From NCBI RefSeq assembly GCF_910592395.1, contig NC_088311.1, forward strand, positions 8,620,501-8,684,500: a DNA stretch of 64,000 nucleotides, written 5' to 3'. The notes beneath the pieces were generated by a model. That model saw only the letters and a list, made by a program, of their open reading frames with translations. It had not been told where the DNA came from and made no database searches. The position numbers and the translations under genes were made by a program. Shown piece by piece: positions 12,601-24,600 of this stretch. Positions within the stretch are counted from its first letter, which is position 1. Every line of letters begins with the position of its first letter. The DNA comes from Lineus longissimus (Eukaryota; Nemertea; Pilidiophora; Heteronemertea; Lineidae).

Positions 12601-15600
12601 AAGGTGTATCATGTCTACTTCTATTTATTGTCTTCTATGATGTAGTTGAATTGTCTTCTAGGAAGATATAAACTCTAACTCAAGTTGATATACCTTTCAT
12701 TAATGTGCGTCTTGAACCCACCTCCAGTCAATTTGATGTGAATGTACAATGTAGGTAACGTAGTCTGCATTCTTTCGTTAATACAATAAACGACGAATAT
12801 TCGTTTGCAGATCGTCTCAATATACAATGAACTTCGTATTCCTGCAACCGTATCGGAGGGGCCAACCAGGCAGGTCGGCTGGGTCAAGCTTCAGCAGCAT
12901 GAATGTGACACTACAGGGAAGCAAAGACCTCTCAACCGATGTGGGAAGAAGTCAAACTACCATCTCCTTCCAGGCTAAAGGAGAACTCCTCAAGTATAGA
13001 AGCGTTGACGACAAACCTGCTTATAAACTGGACTTCAGTATCAGCAACGGAGAGAAAAAGTTATTTGATATCAAATATTACGTGAGTCCAAAAAATATAA
13101 ACGAGTCGGGGTTTTTCCTGTTGAGAACTTAATTTTTCGCCTACTTTTGCGACGTCAGAGACGTTCATTTTTCGCTAGGCTTATATATTTTTGCTAAGTC
13201 TCTGGTCTGCTGTTTCGTAGTACACGTACTACTTCACTTCATCAAATTGAAATCCCCGTATAAGAACTCTCATTTTCTGGGGGGGTTTTCTGGGAAGAAG
13301 TTAAGCATGAGGTTTGGCTATTTCATAATCTGCTTTTTTTTATTACAGAAAACAATGCACGAAGAACCTCTCCAAAGCCCAGTTCCATCTGTGTTTATAC
13401 GATTCCCAGCAACCGTGTCTATCAATGTCTCCTCCCCTGTCGCCTACCTAGCCATGGTCGGAGCCACCCTCCATCGGACTCCACGGGACTTCTCCACCCA
13501 ACTTAATGTGACGTATTTCTGGTAAGTTTTGTGAGATTTCTTCTTGGTGCAGGATTATGTTCTGGTACCTCTTTTTAGAGTCTTGCCAGGCAGGAGCTAT
13601 CCACTCAATAGATATCAGTCACTAAGTACAGCATTCACGAAGTGCTTTCTTCATATCTGTGCACTTCTTGGATAAATGGCTGCATCTTTGAATTCCTTGC
13701 CTCCCCGCATTGAAGCTTAAAGATTCTTGATTAAACGTGGCAAACGAACCGGTAACTCCTGACGACAAACTTACATGAATGCTCTTTACGACACTGATAA
13801 CTCTGCCCTGATGCCCATACCACATTTATCATGACATTTCAGTGCAGATCAAACAAGCTTCTGCTATCGCTTTCACATTCAACCACAGAGAGCATACCAT
13901 CCAGGTCACGTGACTGAACTGTCCAATAAGATCACAGTGAAAGGTGACAGAATAAATGGAACAGGCTGGACCGAAGTGACGTATCTTCTTAAATTTCCAG
14001 GTAATATGAGACCAGGGCGAAAAATAATCTCTCTTTTTCACGTCCACAAAATCATTGAAAATTGGAAATTGTCATCCTATAATTCCGATTTTCAAATAAC
14101 GTCTCGTATCCAAAGGTTGAACAAAAGCGGTAGACAGGAATTTATATAGTCTCTGGTTCAGCTGACCTGAAATGGACAGGTGTAGTGCAGTATTCGGATG
14201 GACGATTGGTTGTTCTGTTTTTTAGGTCAAAACTTCCAAGTGTCAACCAGCACGAACTTTCTTCCCAGAAGTTCTGTCACTGATGCTGAGATGAGATGGC
14301 TGGCCAAAGATGGTACACAGCGAGTGGTCCAGGCTAAGAGTGATCTCTCGGTGAGGAAGACGAATAAGGGCGTGGAGCTGGAGCACGTTGTGAATGGTTC
14401 CAGTGAGGATTGGAGTGGGGAAGCCAACTGGAGTCTCCTCCGTGGACGTCGTGGTAACGTTGTTGAGGTCGATTTCAGTTTTGATGTTTACAGCAAGGGC
14501 AAGGTAAGCTAAAGATTCAGTATACCAAATGCCTTTTCCACTATTACCTCGGTACTGGATGTATCCACCCATGTTTTAGGGCGAAATCATGTAAATTTCC
14601 GTATATTTCAGCGTGGATTCGATTCGCCTCTGAAGCTATCGAACGTGTGGACGCCCCAGGCATCGCATACGACAGTCACGCTACCACAACATGACGTGGC
14701 CATACATTACTTGGTCGACAAGAGCGACCCCACGTACAGGAATATGACATTCTATCATGAAAACTTGGTACGAAACCGCACCTTCTTAGCCATAATCATA
14801 ATGTGTTGATGATAAAAAAACACTCACCGGTAGAAAATTTTTGATCGCGAATAAACTTAGATAGTGTGCTTACACTCGTCTTTTTGGTTAACAAAGAAGA
14901 GACAATCTAAGTTTTCACTATTCTTCATCTTTCTCAACGTTCTTGATTGGTCACTAGGACTAATTGAATGGCCATGATGTGCAGGTTTTTAGCTGGCATG
15001 CCATGACAAAGACACATTGCAGGGCCGCTTGAGAGGCGCTTAAAGCGTCATCGGTGGGGCAAGATTCGGATATCGTTTAATACTTCGGACTTTATGGTGT
15101 AATGCATTCATTCTTTAGAGTAAGGAAGAACATCATCTGGATATAAGCTGGCAGATGGCCCTTGATCGGTCGCACCGCTTATTCTCCAATGTGACTGTCA
15201 CACCCTCAGGACAGCGCGGACTATCAACGGTCTCGGATCACATCAAGCAGGTTGCCTTGGTTTGGGTGAAAAGTGCCCGGAAATCACTGGACCACAGTTT
15301 CCTTCCGAAGGGAGAAAGCGATATGAACTGTTCCATTGATGGACTGGTGAGTTTTGGAAGCATGTTTACAATTACCAACTTTCTTCTCGGGAGCATAACA
15401 AAGGGTTTTGCAGTAGCTTTCTGTTCGTCATGAGAAAAGGATAGCAGATGATGTTGAAGTTCGATTACTAGTAAGACGTATACTTAATATTAATTAATTG
15501 ATCAGATACTATTCAGTTCATACCGACCAGTAGTTCTTTTTTATAGCAACTGCGCATAGATCAAAGACAAATAAGCTACTGATTTTTGTATATATCCAAG

Positions 15601-18600
15601 GTTTAATCCAATCTGAATATTGATACTACCAGTGCTATCAGGGCCAGGTTTGCTGCTCGAGGTTGCTATTTTGCATTTGAAATTTCGCTGCAGCAGCGTC
15701 AGCGCTTCCACTAAGAAATTGAGCCTTAACTCACTGACGAGACCGCCTTCAGACCATGATGTTCATTCTTCCAGAGTCTTATGGAGCACCTGCTCTTTAT
15801 CGAAACTAGAATTTGCCTGTACCTTTGGAATGAATCGACCTCTTGTAAGTTCGGGCCTCCATACCGGATAATGGACTTGGTCCCAGCACTGCGTACAGTC
15901 GTTGAGCGAGCAAAGACGAGTCTGTATCAAGCAATAACGAGAAACAACATACCGAGACGTATTGGACCTGATCGTCCCTGGGAAACGATGGATAAACACT
16001 TTTATTCCAGTGTTCGGCTGCCGTTTGAGTGGAAGGATTTTGACGTGAGTACGAAAGTAATCTATCCTCATAGCGTTAATAACTTTATTTCATTCAGGTT
16101 CCTATCTGTTCAGTTCAGACACTAAATTCCATGAGGAACTTGAGTTGAACTACGCAGATCCAACTCGGATCTCGGTATACTTGCGATAATCTCAATTCAA
16201 GCTGAAAATTTTGATTCTGATTTGCCGCCTATCACTGCAAAAGTGTCCGATACGACTCATACATGTACTTTTTCCCTTGCTTGTTTTGCAGGCCCTTCCA
16301 ACACTAGCTCAGAATCAGAAAGGACTCCTTAAGAGACTGAAGGGAATGATTCAGAAATTGAAGAATAAAGAAGTAATTTCACAGCAATCTGAGCCACGTT
16401 ATCAAACTGCCATGATTTTTGGTGTTGGCTATGTTCAGACATTTGATGGTTTACTGTACGAGCATCCGGGTAAGCATTCGTTATCATTCGAATCCTGGTC
16501 CTCATAAAAGATCCGATGACACTCTATGTTTTCCATCAATAAACATTTCAAGAGGAGTATTCGCCACTTTCCTAAAACTAGAATATGGGACTTCCGCTGG
16601 GGTATTGACCAATTAAAAGCCCTCGAAGCCCGGCCATGGCCCGTGTTTTGTGAGTAAAACAAGCATGATAGTTCACTTCTCGTTAGTCTTTGTAAATTCA
16701 TCCCAACTAAGCTTGTTTTTAAATCATCTTTCTGCAATATTTTAGGGTACAGGAGTAATAGATGTGCATACCTTCTCGCTCGAGAGTTTGACAGCAGTGT
16801 GTTCAGCATTATGAGCACAGTGGACGCTGTGACGCTGCTCTTACCAAACCTTGCCATCAGCATAGATGGAGAAAATAGAGTTGCTGTAAATATGACGGAC
16901 AGGTTCATGTAAGATACATTATAAACACTCAGCTTTCCCTGTCCAGCATTTTCCTAAAATAAAAGCGGCAGGGGTGCTCTTTTAAATAACATCTCTTTGA
17001 TGGTAAATTGCATATATGTCTCATCATTTCGCTGCCATGGCCCAGAGTTTTCATCCCATTCTCTATTCTCTCTTCCCCCTTCAAGAATAATATATTCTGT
17101 TCATCCAAGACTTAGAATCGGAACCACCTCCTTCTCCATACACCTTCCCCTTTTTATTCACTTCTTTGTACTAGCGTGTATCACTATATTTGTATCATGC
17201 CATCATTTACAAACTTCCCTGCTCCTTCTCCATACACCTTCCCCTCTTTTTATTCACTATTTTTTACCAGCGTGTATCCCTATATTTGGTCAAGCCTTCT
17301 AGCATTTTCCCTGCATTATTTTCAGAGAGTTACCATTTACGAGTCGTGATGGAAATGTGGTGATCCATGCCGATGGCCCTTACGTCAATGTTCACACTTC
17401 CTACGGTATTGATGCGACTTGCGATTCGGTCAATTTCCAATGCCTGTTCAACATCAGCGAGATGTACCACAACCACACTCTTGGACTGCTCGGTACCAAT
17501 GACGGTGAACAATTAAACGATATGAGGAAGCCTACTGGTCGCCTGGCAGCTGGGATCGTCGATTTTGTTGATGCTTATGAAGTTAGTGGGAAGGCGGAGT
17601 GCTTGTATAATTACGGTAATTTACCATGGTTACCAGTAACAACTTTGGGAATTGATTTTGGTATCTAATTAACAGAATCAGAACCTCTTCTCGTCAGCAC
17701 GATTGCGAGGATCAATATAGTGAATGATTTGCGACAAGAAAATTTGAATAAAAAACGATATAGGAAGGCAGGCTAATGTCTCTGGAGGGTCAGGGGTAAA
17801 AGTTGTTCATTCGGAATGGCAAGCAAGTCAATAGTTAGCACCATCCCATGATATCGACTGGTTGGATGGGTTATTCCAATGCCAATACTAAAGTAATTGC
17901 TAACCTGATCGCATCTCTTTCTCGGTTAAACCAATATGCAGTATTTTTTATTGTTTTAGGCTTCACGTCACCTCGTGCTGTCTCACCAACAAGAACTTGT
18001 GCGAACGACACATCACCGACGTGCAAGAAATTATTCCACGAAAGACGTTCGTCCTTCTCTGACTGTTTTAGAGTTATTAAGCCGTTATCTTACATGGTGA
18101 GAACTGACAGTTGTCAAAAGGTCACCCACTTACTGATGGGAGTGCGTCAGTCAATGTTTGCGCCAATCTTTCTTGAAATAACGGACAAGACGCAAGTTGT
18201 ATCACTTAACATAAGAATAATATCAATGTTCAATCTATTCCAAGGATTTGTTGGCCATCGTTCGGTAACAACCATGACTACACCGCTCGTGGCTTAACTA
18301 ATTTGCCACAGCTTGTTACAGTCAAAACTTGTTACAGATTGCCAGTTTTTGAATAGAAACCTTCTGCCTCGGTTGATAATTTTGAGGTAAGACTTCCCAG
18401 TGATGTCAGTATCATTGGTTTTTTACAGGACTTTTGTGTCGAGATCGTCAAAAACTCTGACGTAAGTACTCCATCCTCCACACTGTGTTCCCTGTCAGCA
18501 GCTTACGTCACAGCCTGTCGGTCTAGAGGGGTAAACATCAAACACCTGGACTCATGTAGTGAGTGAATGGCCCTTTCTTTTACCATACAAAATATACACA

Positions 18601-20857
18601 TTTAGAAAAAAACCTCTACATTAATTACATCAAGAATTATTGTATTATTTTTAGTTTAATCTCCAGCGATTTACGATAGATTGCATCAGCCAAGCCTGTC
18701 GGAAAAAAATTCCAAATTTACCGGTACCTCCTGTGCTTCTACATGTAAGCAGGCCTCATCGACATCAGCCATACGTAACTAACAATTGGCACTAAGCAAG
18801 TTGCATATTTTTGTCCTCATATATTTTTGATATCAGAAGTGTCTTGTCGTTAACCCCACCTCTAGAAACATTCATTGCAACAAGTTACAATATTGATTCC
18901 GGCCGTATTCATCCCAAGGAGAAAATAGTTATGGGTGCAAAAAACTTGTCCATCATGGTCGCCCTTATTCCTATAATTAAATGATGGGGTACATGTACGA
19001 CAGAGTAGGTCTTTGGGGATGAGTGTAGTCCAGCTCCATCTAACTTCCATGACGCAGTGTATACATGGTATTTCAAAACATCGTTTTTCTGCAGCTTCTT
19101 GTAATGGGCGTCCGAATGGTGCAATATGGCAGCAAACGATACAAAAGACGGCTGATATCGTGTTCATCATATCACAACATGGTAACGTGAGCATGCAGCA
19201 TGATTTCAACCCCCGTCTTCAGCATCTGGCTCACCGCATCGAACATGCCCTTGTTGGGAGAGAGGGGTATGACCATTTGAGATACGGCCTTGTTGGTTTC
19301 GCCGGGGCAGGAATGCGGGGACCTAATTCCTTCACTATTGATGGGTAAGTCTCGTTGGCCCTCAAAATACAGTAGGCTCAAGTAAATGATGTGAACAAAG
19401 ATTGTTTCACCAGTAGCTCCGAGGAGCCAAGTACATTCTACATTAAGAGAAAATCAAAATGGATTCTGTGTATCTACAGGTAATATAATGTGTACTGTAG
19501 TATACCTCTAATTTCAAAATACCTGTTCGCCAGGAAATGATTTTAGCGGTATTGGTTAGTGGTTTATGCAGAGGTGACACCAAGTGATCAGCTCAACAAA
19601 AGCTTACCTCAAGAATGTTTCTTCTCGACAGGCATCTGTTTGGACCCTATCAAGAATTCCACCGTGTCCTTCGGCAAATGCAATACACAGACCAGAAGAA
19701 AACCGATGCTTTGGACGCTGTACGCTTGGCAGCAAGCTACCCATTCCGAGCAGAAGCGTCAAGAGTTGTCATTCTCGTCACTGGTAAAGAAAGAGATGTA
19801 AGAACTACTCCAGAGGAACCACCTTATTGTCAGTCACTTAATCCGAGCAGATCGGTTTGGCATGTCATCAAGGGTCTCGTTGTGGTAGAGAAAAAACAAG
19901 TCGGCAGCTTGACTGCTCCTCCTTTGATACTTCAATGTGCGCCAAATCAAATTCAGTTAAAATATCGGTGAGCAGGGAATTCAATGGACAGCGTACGCTT
20001 GGTCAGCGGAATGCAGAAATTTGAAAATCGATTGCCCCGTTTTAAAATCAGATAACTGTCTTAGGACTCAACTTATGCAGTGGTTTGACCACGGGTTGTT
20101 GAGAAAATGATTTCCAAGTTTTAGTGAGATTACTTCTGAAAGAAATAATGACAGCAGTTTACAGAGAAATGTGTTGTCTATTATTCGGTATTAGATTGTC
20201 AACTCCTACTTTCTTCCGTTTTCTGGGCAGTTCAGTAGAAAAGGTTTTTTCCGGCGAGTTGACCTTTACACCCGCCTTTACGTTGCTTTGCAATTGTAGC
20301 CCTCACGACCAAGAGAGCCGCTTGTTGATGTCCTCCACGCGTTACAGAGGAACAGCATCAGACTTTACACAGTTTCCCGCTACCCGGACCTCACCAGACG
20401 GGCATCGGTGATCGGCATCACATGTGACAATCAACTTGTTACGAACAACAGGAAGACCTCGGTCGTTGTCAGCGATTTTCCAAAGGTGCGTAAATCGACA
20501 TTTTGCTTTAGGTAAGGGGCTGGCGCTTTTGGGGTTCTGATTATTTTGTTTCCTCTTCTCAAAGAGGCTGGAGTGAATTTCTAACAGGAATCGACTCACT
20601 TTTACAATCACCGATTCATTTTCGGCCTTTCTTTACAGGGCGACTATGCAAAACTGAGTAAAACAACACAAGGAGCTGTTTTTTCACTCCATCACCTGAT
20701 ACACTCTCCAATTCCGAGCAGACTTTATAGCCATCTTAGCAACAATATTCGCCAGCAGGTGGCTGGAGAGGTTACCAAATGTCGGAAGTGCGAATGCCTC
20801 CAAGGAAGGGCAGGCGAAGGTGTGGCGTCGTGTAAAAATGGCAGCGGAGAATGCTAG
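3613..20857 (+). CDS. Large lipid transfer protein (vitellogenin/apolipophorin-like) with vWD, C8 and C-terminal vWA domains
   Basis: A secreted large lipid transfer protein, predicted to carry lipid in body fluid or yolk. Exons: 3613-3676, 5063-5238, 5735-5811, 6081-6240, 6743-6996, 7396-7696, 8040-8216, 8456-8551, 8843-8968, 9180-9314, 9836-10074, 10191-10456, 10689-10910, 11305-11602, 11722-11916, 12162-12374, 12811-13081, 13349-13521, 13843-14000, 14226-14503, 14612-14767, 15119-15346, 15775-16044, 16292-16469, 16746-16908, 17326-17615, 17960-18096, 18429-18558, 19095-19344, 19632-19797, 20300-20485, 20639-20857. All introns are GT..AG, phases agree, and the sum is 6252 nt (2083 aa plus TAG). 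Order: signal peptide (1-20), Vitellogenin_N module (about 25-760), beta-rich region without a recognised domain (760-1510), basic linker, vWD (about 1548-1700), C8 (1730-1812), vWA (1830-2030), Cys-rich tail. It is shorter than insect apolipophorins and near vitellogenin length. No polyserine tract was seen. The weakest boundaries are exon 12/13, exon 23 and the start of exon 30. Confidence 0.92.
3720..3765 (-). repeat. Possible tRNA-derived SINE fragment
   Basis: Read on the minus strand, the segment contains GGTGCGATCCCGGTGGA, close to a tRNA B box plus T-arm end. There is no matching A box, so if real it is only a short SINE remnant in intron 1 of the lipoprotein gene. Confidence 0.2.
4795..5039. 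repeat. Near-perfect palindrome: 115-bp arms, 15-bp loop
   Basis: Left arm 4795-4909 and right arm 4925-5039 are reverse complements with a single mismatch that I can find (A at left, G expected, in the AAAGATAAAACAACTCG segment). The loop is TCATCTTTTGTTTTC. The element sits in intron 1 of the lipoprotein gene; the right arm ends 23 bases before exon 2 begins at 5063. GC content in the arms is higher than in the surrounding intron. It is best explained as a recent foldback transposon or MITE. Several spurious reading frames that cross it arise from the duplicated arms. Confidence 0.93.
5063..10910 (+). other. Vitellogenin_N / LPD_N lipid-binding module (exons 2-13)
   Basis: These twelve exons code for the N-terminal beta-barrel, the alpha-helical horseshoe and the start of the lipid cavity. 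The barrel opens with FKSGQRYTYVYRGEA, the usual entry of the family. Helical repeats occupy exons 6-11, with typical cysteine-paired segments (for example CLLDALMACGTASCVE) and repeated ALRR and HLN helices. Exon 12 carries the beta-sheet entry with VNLTLNAFRRSLNLL, as in apolipophorins and vitellogenins. The assignment is by family pattern, not by an alignment I could run. Confidence 0.88.
16292..18558 (+). other. vWD and C8 domains of the lipid transfer protein (exons 24-28)
   Basis: Exon 24 begins with a lysine-rich linker, then GVGYVQTFDGLLYEHPG starts the vWD fold. Exon 25 gives CAYLLAREF and exon 26 ends the core with GLLGTNDGEQLNDM, the characteristic calcium-loop region of vWD. Exons 27-28 encode a C8 domain: CKKLF, then DCFRVIKPLSYMDFCVEIV, then LCSLSAAYVTAC, with the expected cysteine spacing. 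vWD is normal at the C-terminus of vitellogenins and apolipophorins, where it is usually close to the end of the chain. Here it is followed by about 270 more residues. Confidence 0.85.
17125..17295 (+). repeat. Two-copy direct repeat in intron 25
   Basis: The words CTCCATACACCTTCCCC, TTTTTATTCACT and AGCGTGTATC occur in the same order at about 17136-17200 and 17228-17290, about 92 bases apart. This is an imperfect local duplication in the intron before the exon that completes the vWD domain. Confidence 0.65.
19095..20485 (+). other. von Willebrand A domain at the C-terminus (exons 29-31)
   Basis: The exons give ADIVFIISQHGNVSMQ (strand A), a helix, then LRYGLVGFAGAG (strand B), a PYQEFHRVL helix, KKTDALDAVRLAASY (the GGxT-helix region), RVVILVTGKERD (the LTDG strand) and SIRLYTVSRYPD. 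This is the normal order of a vWA Rossmann fold. The first MIDAS motif DxSxS is not present: the equivalent position reads SQHGN, so metal-dependent ligand binding is probably lost or altered. Splice phases agree across all three introns. The acceptor used for exon 30 (AG at 19630-19631) is needed because upstream acceptors would bring in a TGA or shift the frame. Confidence 0.85.
20639..20857 (+). other. Final exon: cysteine-rich C-terminal tail
   Basis: Seventy-two residues and a TAG stop at 20855-20857. The first half continues the vWA C-terminal helix (GAVFSLHHL). The last 25 residues hold five cysteines in the pattern CxxCxC...C...C and end GSGEC. This could form an intermolecular disulphide knot, but that is inference. 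Confidence 0.8.
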
Positions 20858-21634
20858 CACTATAGCAGAGTTGTTTGGATCTCCACACTATCAAGTTTGA
20901 CTCCATGATACTATGCTTCGTCGTGTTCAAATTGAACGACTGTTTTTTTTGATGGACTTACCAACCATGCGAAGCGGCAGTAGCCAATGTTTCACCGACT
21001 CGCACATTATTAAGTATGAGTCAGTTGCAATTTCGCCGAATCAGTATGATAACAACAACGTAATGACAAGGACCAGGGCAGTTGTCAGAACAAGTCAGTT
21101 TCAAATTAACGTGGTGTTAACTTTGACTTAATTGGGTAAATTGAAGTATATAACGCCAAGTTAGCGACATAACTTGTTTCGAACAACCAGGCTCAGAAGG
21201 GAACATTTATACTACAACAATGAAGGAAATGGATTTGTATTTCTTTTTATTGAATTGACGTCAAGTTACCGAGCAACTGGAAAATTTCTTTCGTGGATGC
21301 TGTAAATATGATCATCATGATTCCAAAATTTTGGATTTTTTTTCATTTTATTTTATGATATGTAATGCTCACGAGTAATATTAAACCATGTGTCTTATCT
21401 TGTTTGGATCTTCTATATTCGTAACACCCAAGGTAAATGGTGATTATAAGTCAACACGATGATTTGTTTTGTGATTTTAACACAAAAGGCATTCCAATTG
21501 AACATCTAGCAGCAACGATGCAGGTACCAATGTACAGGCAAAATACAATGCAACGATTGCAGACCAATATTCTAGGCTTCTTGTGATATCGTTGGCCATA
21601 TCTCCACCATTTGCCCACATGCGGTATCCTCCCA
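20858..21634. other. Intergenic: convergent 3' ends
   Basis: The lipoprotein gene and the oxidase gene end towards each other with 777 bases between stop codons. An ATTAAA at about 21380-21385 could serve the plus-strand gene and TTTATT at 21246-21251 (AATAAA on the minus strand) the oxidase; if both are used the transcripts overlap. I see no other gene here. Confidence 0.5.
21246..21251 (-). promoter_or_regulatory. Candidate polyadenylation signal of the oxidase gene
   Basis: AATAAA on the minus strand, about 385 bases after the stop codon of the D-amino-acid oxidase-type gene. Confidence 0.4.
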
Positions 21635-24600
21635 TCACAATTTCGATTGCAACGCGACTCTCTCAAGGCAATCCTTGACCAATTTAGCTGCTTCTTTGCC
21701 GCAGCCCCAGTGGAGGGTGACGCCTGCTCCGCCATGGCCGTAGTTATGTACCACCTGCAACAGATGAATGAGAAATTATGGCAATGCCTGAAGAAAAAAG
21801 CACATGAAGAAGGATCATGCGTTGATTCAGGCGTTTGAGTCTCAGGAGTGTTTAGAATTCAACACCCAGTGGTCAAAAATGCACATTTTTTGATTCCCGA
21901 CATTCTAGTCATCTTCAACAGTTCTCTACCGAGGTCGAAATCGAGTTATTGTCCTCATCATCTCACACCACAATCAAATACATACTATGTCTTCAAGGTA
22001 CTATCATACGTGTGGGTAAAATTAAAATTGCACATGTATATACCCATTTCTTTCCAATAGGGGTCGTAATCTGTTCTGACTCTAATCGAACCTCGTCTCT
22101 GAGTGGTCTCAAACCAACCCTATCTTCAATTATTTTGGCATCCTGAAAAAGTTGAATTTTTCACTATACAGGCTTGCATTTGATAGCACGAGTTTCTGCA
22201 TGCCCGTGTAAAAGTACATTCAGACACTTGCATTAAAGTTCATTTGCCCATCTCCGATTAGCCCACCCCGAGTCTGTCCCTACTGTCTGGTGATGGATTA
22301 AGATATGTACATGTATTTCTATAGAGACCATGAGTGTCAATGCCTCGGAGGTTATCATACTGTTTGTAGTATTTCAGTTGACAGCGACATGAAACGATGA
22401 AGTTTTACTTTGCCAGAATGCGAATGATGACCAGCAATGTTGAGCGAGAGTGTCAAGGACGTACCCTAAGACTTGGTATCAATTGGCAGCATCCTTCCCA
22501 TATTTGCTTCTTATCGTCCGGGCAAACATCACGGTTCCAGTTTCCTTTCTGGACCACTCCTCCAAGGGCAACGAAGTCAGGACTGGAATAGCAGTGTGTA
22601 CTTGTGTACTTGTATATAATCTGCCAAGTGTGGCTAGCAAGCTACAATCTGTACAACTGTATAAAGGCATTCGTCACTTTCCTCAAGCAATAATGAGAAG
22701 CGCCTGCTCAGTATTGATTGGCCAATCAGAATCTTTGCAAGCTCCATGGCCGAACAAGTCCCGTCTTAGCAGGTAGGATGGTAGGAGTCTTCTGATTGGT
22801 CAATGAAATGGAAGTCACAAAGTCCTGCTTCAGGAACGTGGCAAATACAGAACTAGCGCATGGTTTGTGTATATTTATGCGAGCATAATTCTTCGAACCA
22901 CGGACTTCAGTCCGTGTTCGAATTGACGAAATTAGCCTTCATCAGCAAGAGAATTATTATCAAATATTTTTATTTAAGGAATTAATACCGAGCTGGCGGT
23001 CATTGGTTGTATAATCAAGACCGCTCGGGTAGACCGAAAATGCAGTCCAAAACCCGAGGCGCTTCGCCGAGGGTTTTGGACGTAATTTGAGGTCTACCCG
23101 AGCGGTCTTGATTATACAACCAATGACCGACAGCGAGGTATTAATTTCTATTCTAAAAGGTTTCAAAATTAAACAAATTAAATACGATTTGAAAGGTATA
23201 TATGTTCCGTTTTCGTCAAAGAATGATCCAGCCTGGTGTCCGGAACTCCGCCATATTGTTGCTTGTGAAGATGACGTCACGCAGCAAGGGAATTCCCAGT
23301 CTGCTAGCTCGATTTCTACCATTTCCTCGTCTTTGACCTCTTCTGAATCCTGACTGACGACCTCGAAAGAGTCCTCGGGTATCCTCCCTACTTCACAAAT
23401 CCCAATATATCGGGGAATACTTCAAAATCTCGTGTTCTTGACATTGTTTTGTGGGGCTGAGTCGTTGCTTCTTGGTGAAAATAATTCGTCTGCTAAAATT
23501 CAGAATTTTATACCTACCCAGGCGGTCATTGGTTACGATACCAAGACCGCTCCGATCAAAACGAGGCGTAATGTATTTTGTATTAGAAACAATGATATAC
23601 TGTGACTAAGGCCTTTTAGAATGTGCAACAAGCATTTTTGAGAGGAGAGTAAAGAGACCAAGATGCTCTAGACTAATTACGTGGGCGATCCAATCTCCCA
23701 ACCTAGCATTTGCTCCGGATCAAAAGTACGCTAGAACCGTTTCAATGGCTATAAGCATGAGATCGACATTGTAAATATACTCCGCCTCTCGATATTTTGT
23801 ATACGAGGTAGGTAGGTATCAAAAACCCGATCTCAGGATGGGAGATTGAGTGATCATCTTATGTTTCCTTACCATGGCAATATGTACGACACCTCTCCAT
23901 TCGCTTTCTCGGCGACGACGTGATGCTTTATCCACTGAGCGTGCACCTTGGTGACCTGTCCTCTGCCCGGTTGAACCCGCGCGTCATTAAACTTGGCGGC
24001 ACCGACACCAGTGCAGTTCACTATCACATCATATTCTTCGGCAAGCTGCAAAATTCATTGAAAGAAGCACGGAAACAACTATACCGTTTCAAATTTAACG
24101 AAAGGAATGAATAATGGGAAGCAATTTTATTATGATGCTTCCGACTCCTTCCTTACTTTCACTCCTTCGAGTCATATTTTAGCATTCTTTCATTTGATTT
24201 TAGATAGAGCTTGCTATGGGTTGTTTCAAGAACATTCTAGATCCAATATTTTTCAAAGAGCACGAATCGTGAGTTTGGTAGAAATCTGAGAAATACTCAC
24301 CTCTTCAAATCTTTCAACCCTTCGTTTAATGAAGGTGACATTTTTTTCTTGAAGTCTGAAATTGAAATGTCACTGCAGTATCGCTATCACAATCTTTAAT
24401 ATGATCATTCTCAAAATACGCATTTTAGCACTGAGTAGCCGAAACTGTGCGCACGTAATTGGCAATGTCCGTGTGTCCAACACAATAGCAGAAACAGAAT
24501 AGGACAATAGGTCTGCTCATGGTTGTCAGAATGTAATCAGAATCACTCACTTTTCTGTCAGCCAAGGCAGATATCTTGCCGGATTTGCCATCAAAGTTGT

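Noticed and set aside
15620-15850. Alternative exon ending in a good donor (GTAAGT at about 15851)
   Set aside because: The frame does not continue into the clear exon 23 sequence, and the 15775-16044 exon is open throughout in the phase left by exon 22.
17616-17668. Read-through of exon 26 to a stop at about 17668
   Set aside because: A donor GTAATT at 17616 in phase 1 joins exon 27, which starts a C8 domain in frame.
18838-18870. Acceptor-like TATCAG followed by a short frame, as a possible last exon after the C8 domain
   Set aside because: In the phase left by exon 28 it hits a stop after a few codons, whereas 19095 continues in frame into a complete vWA domain. It could be a minor alternative end.
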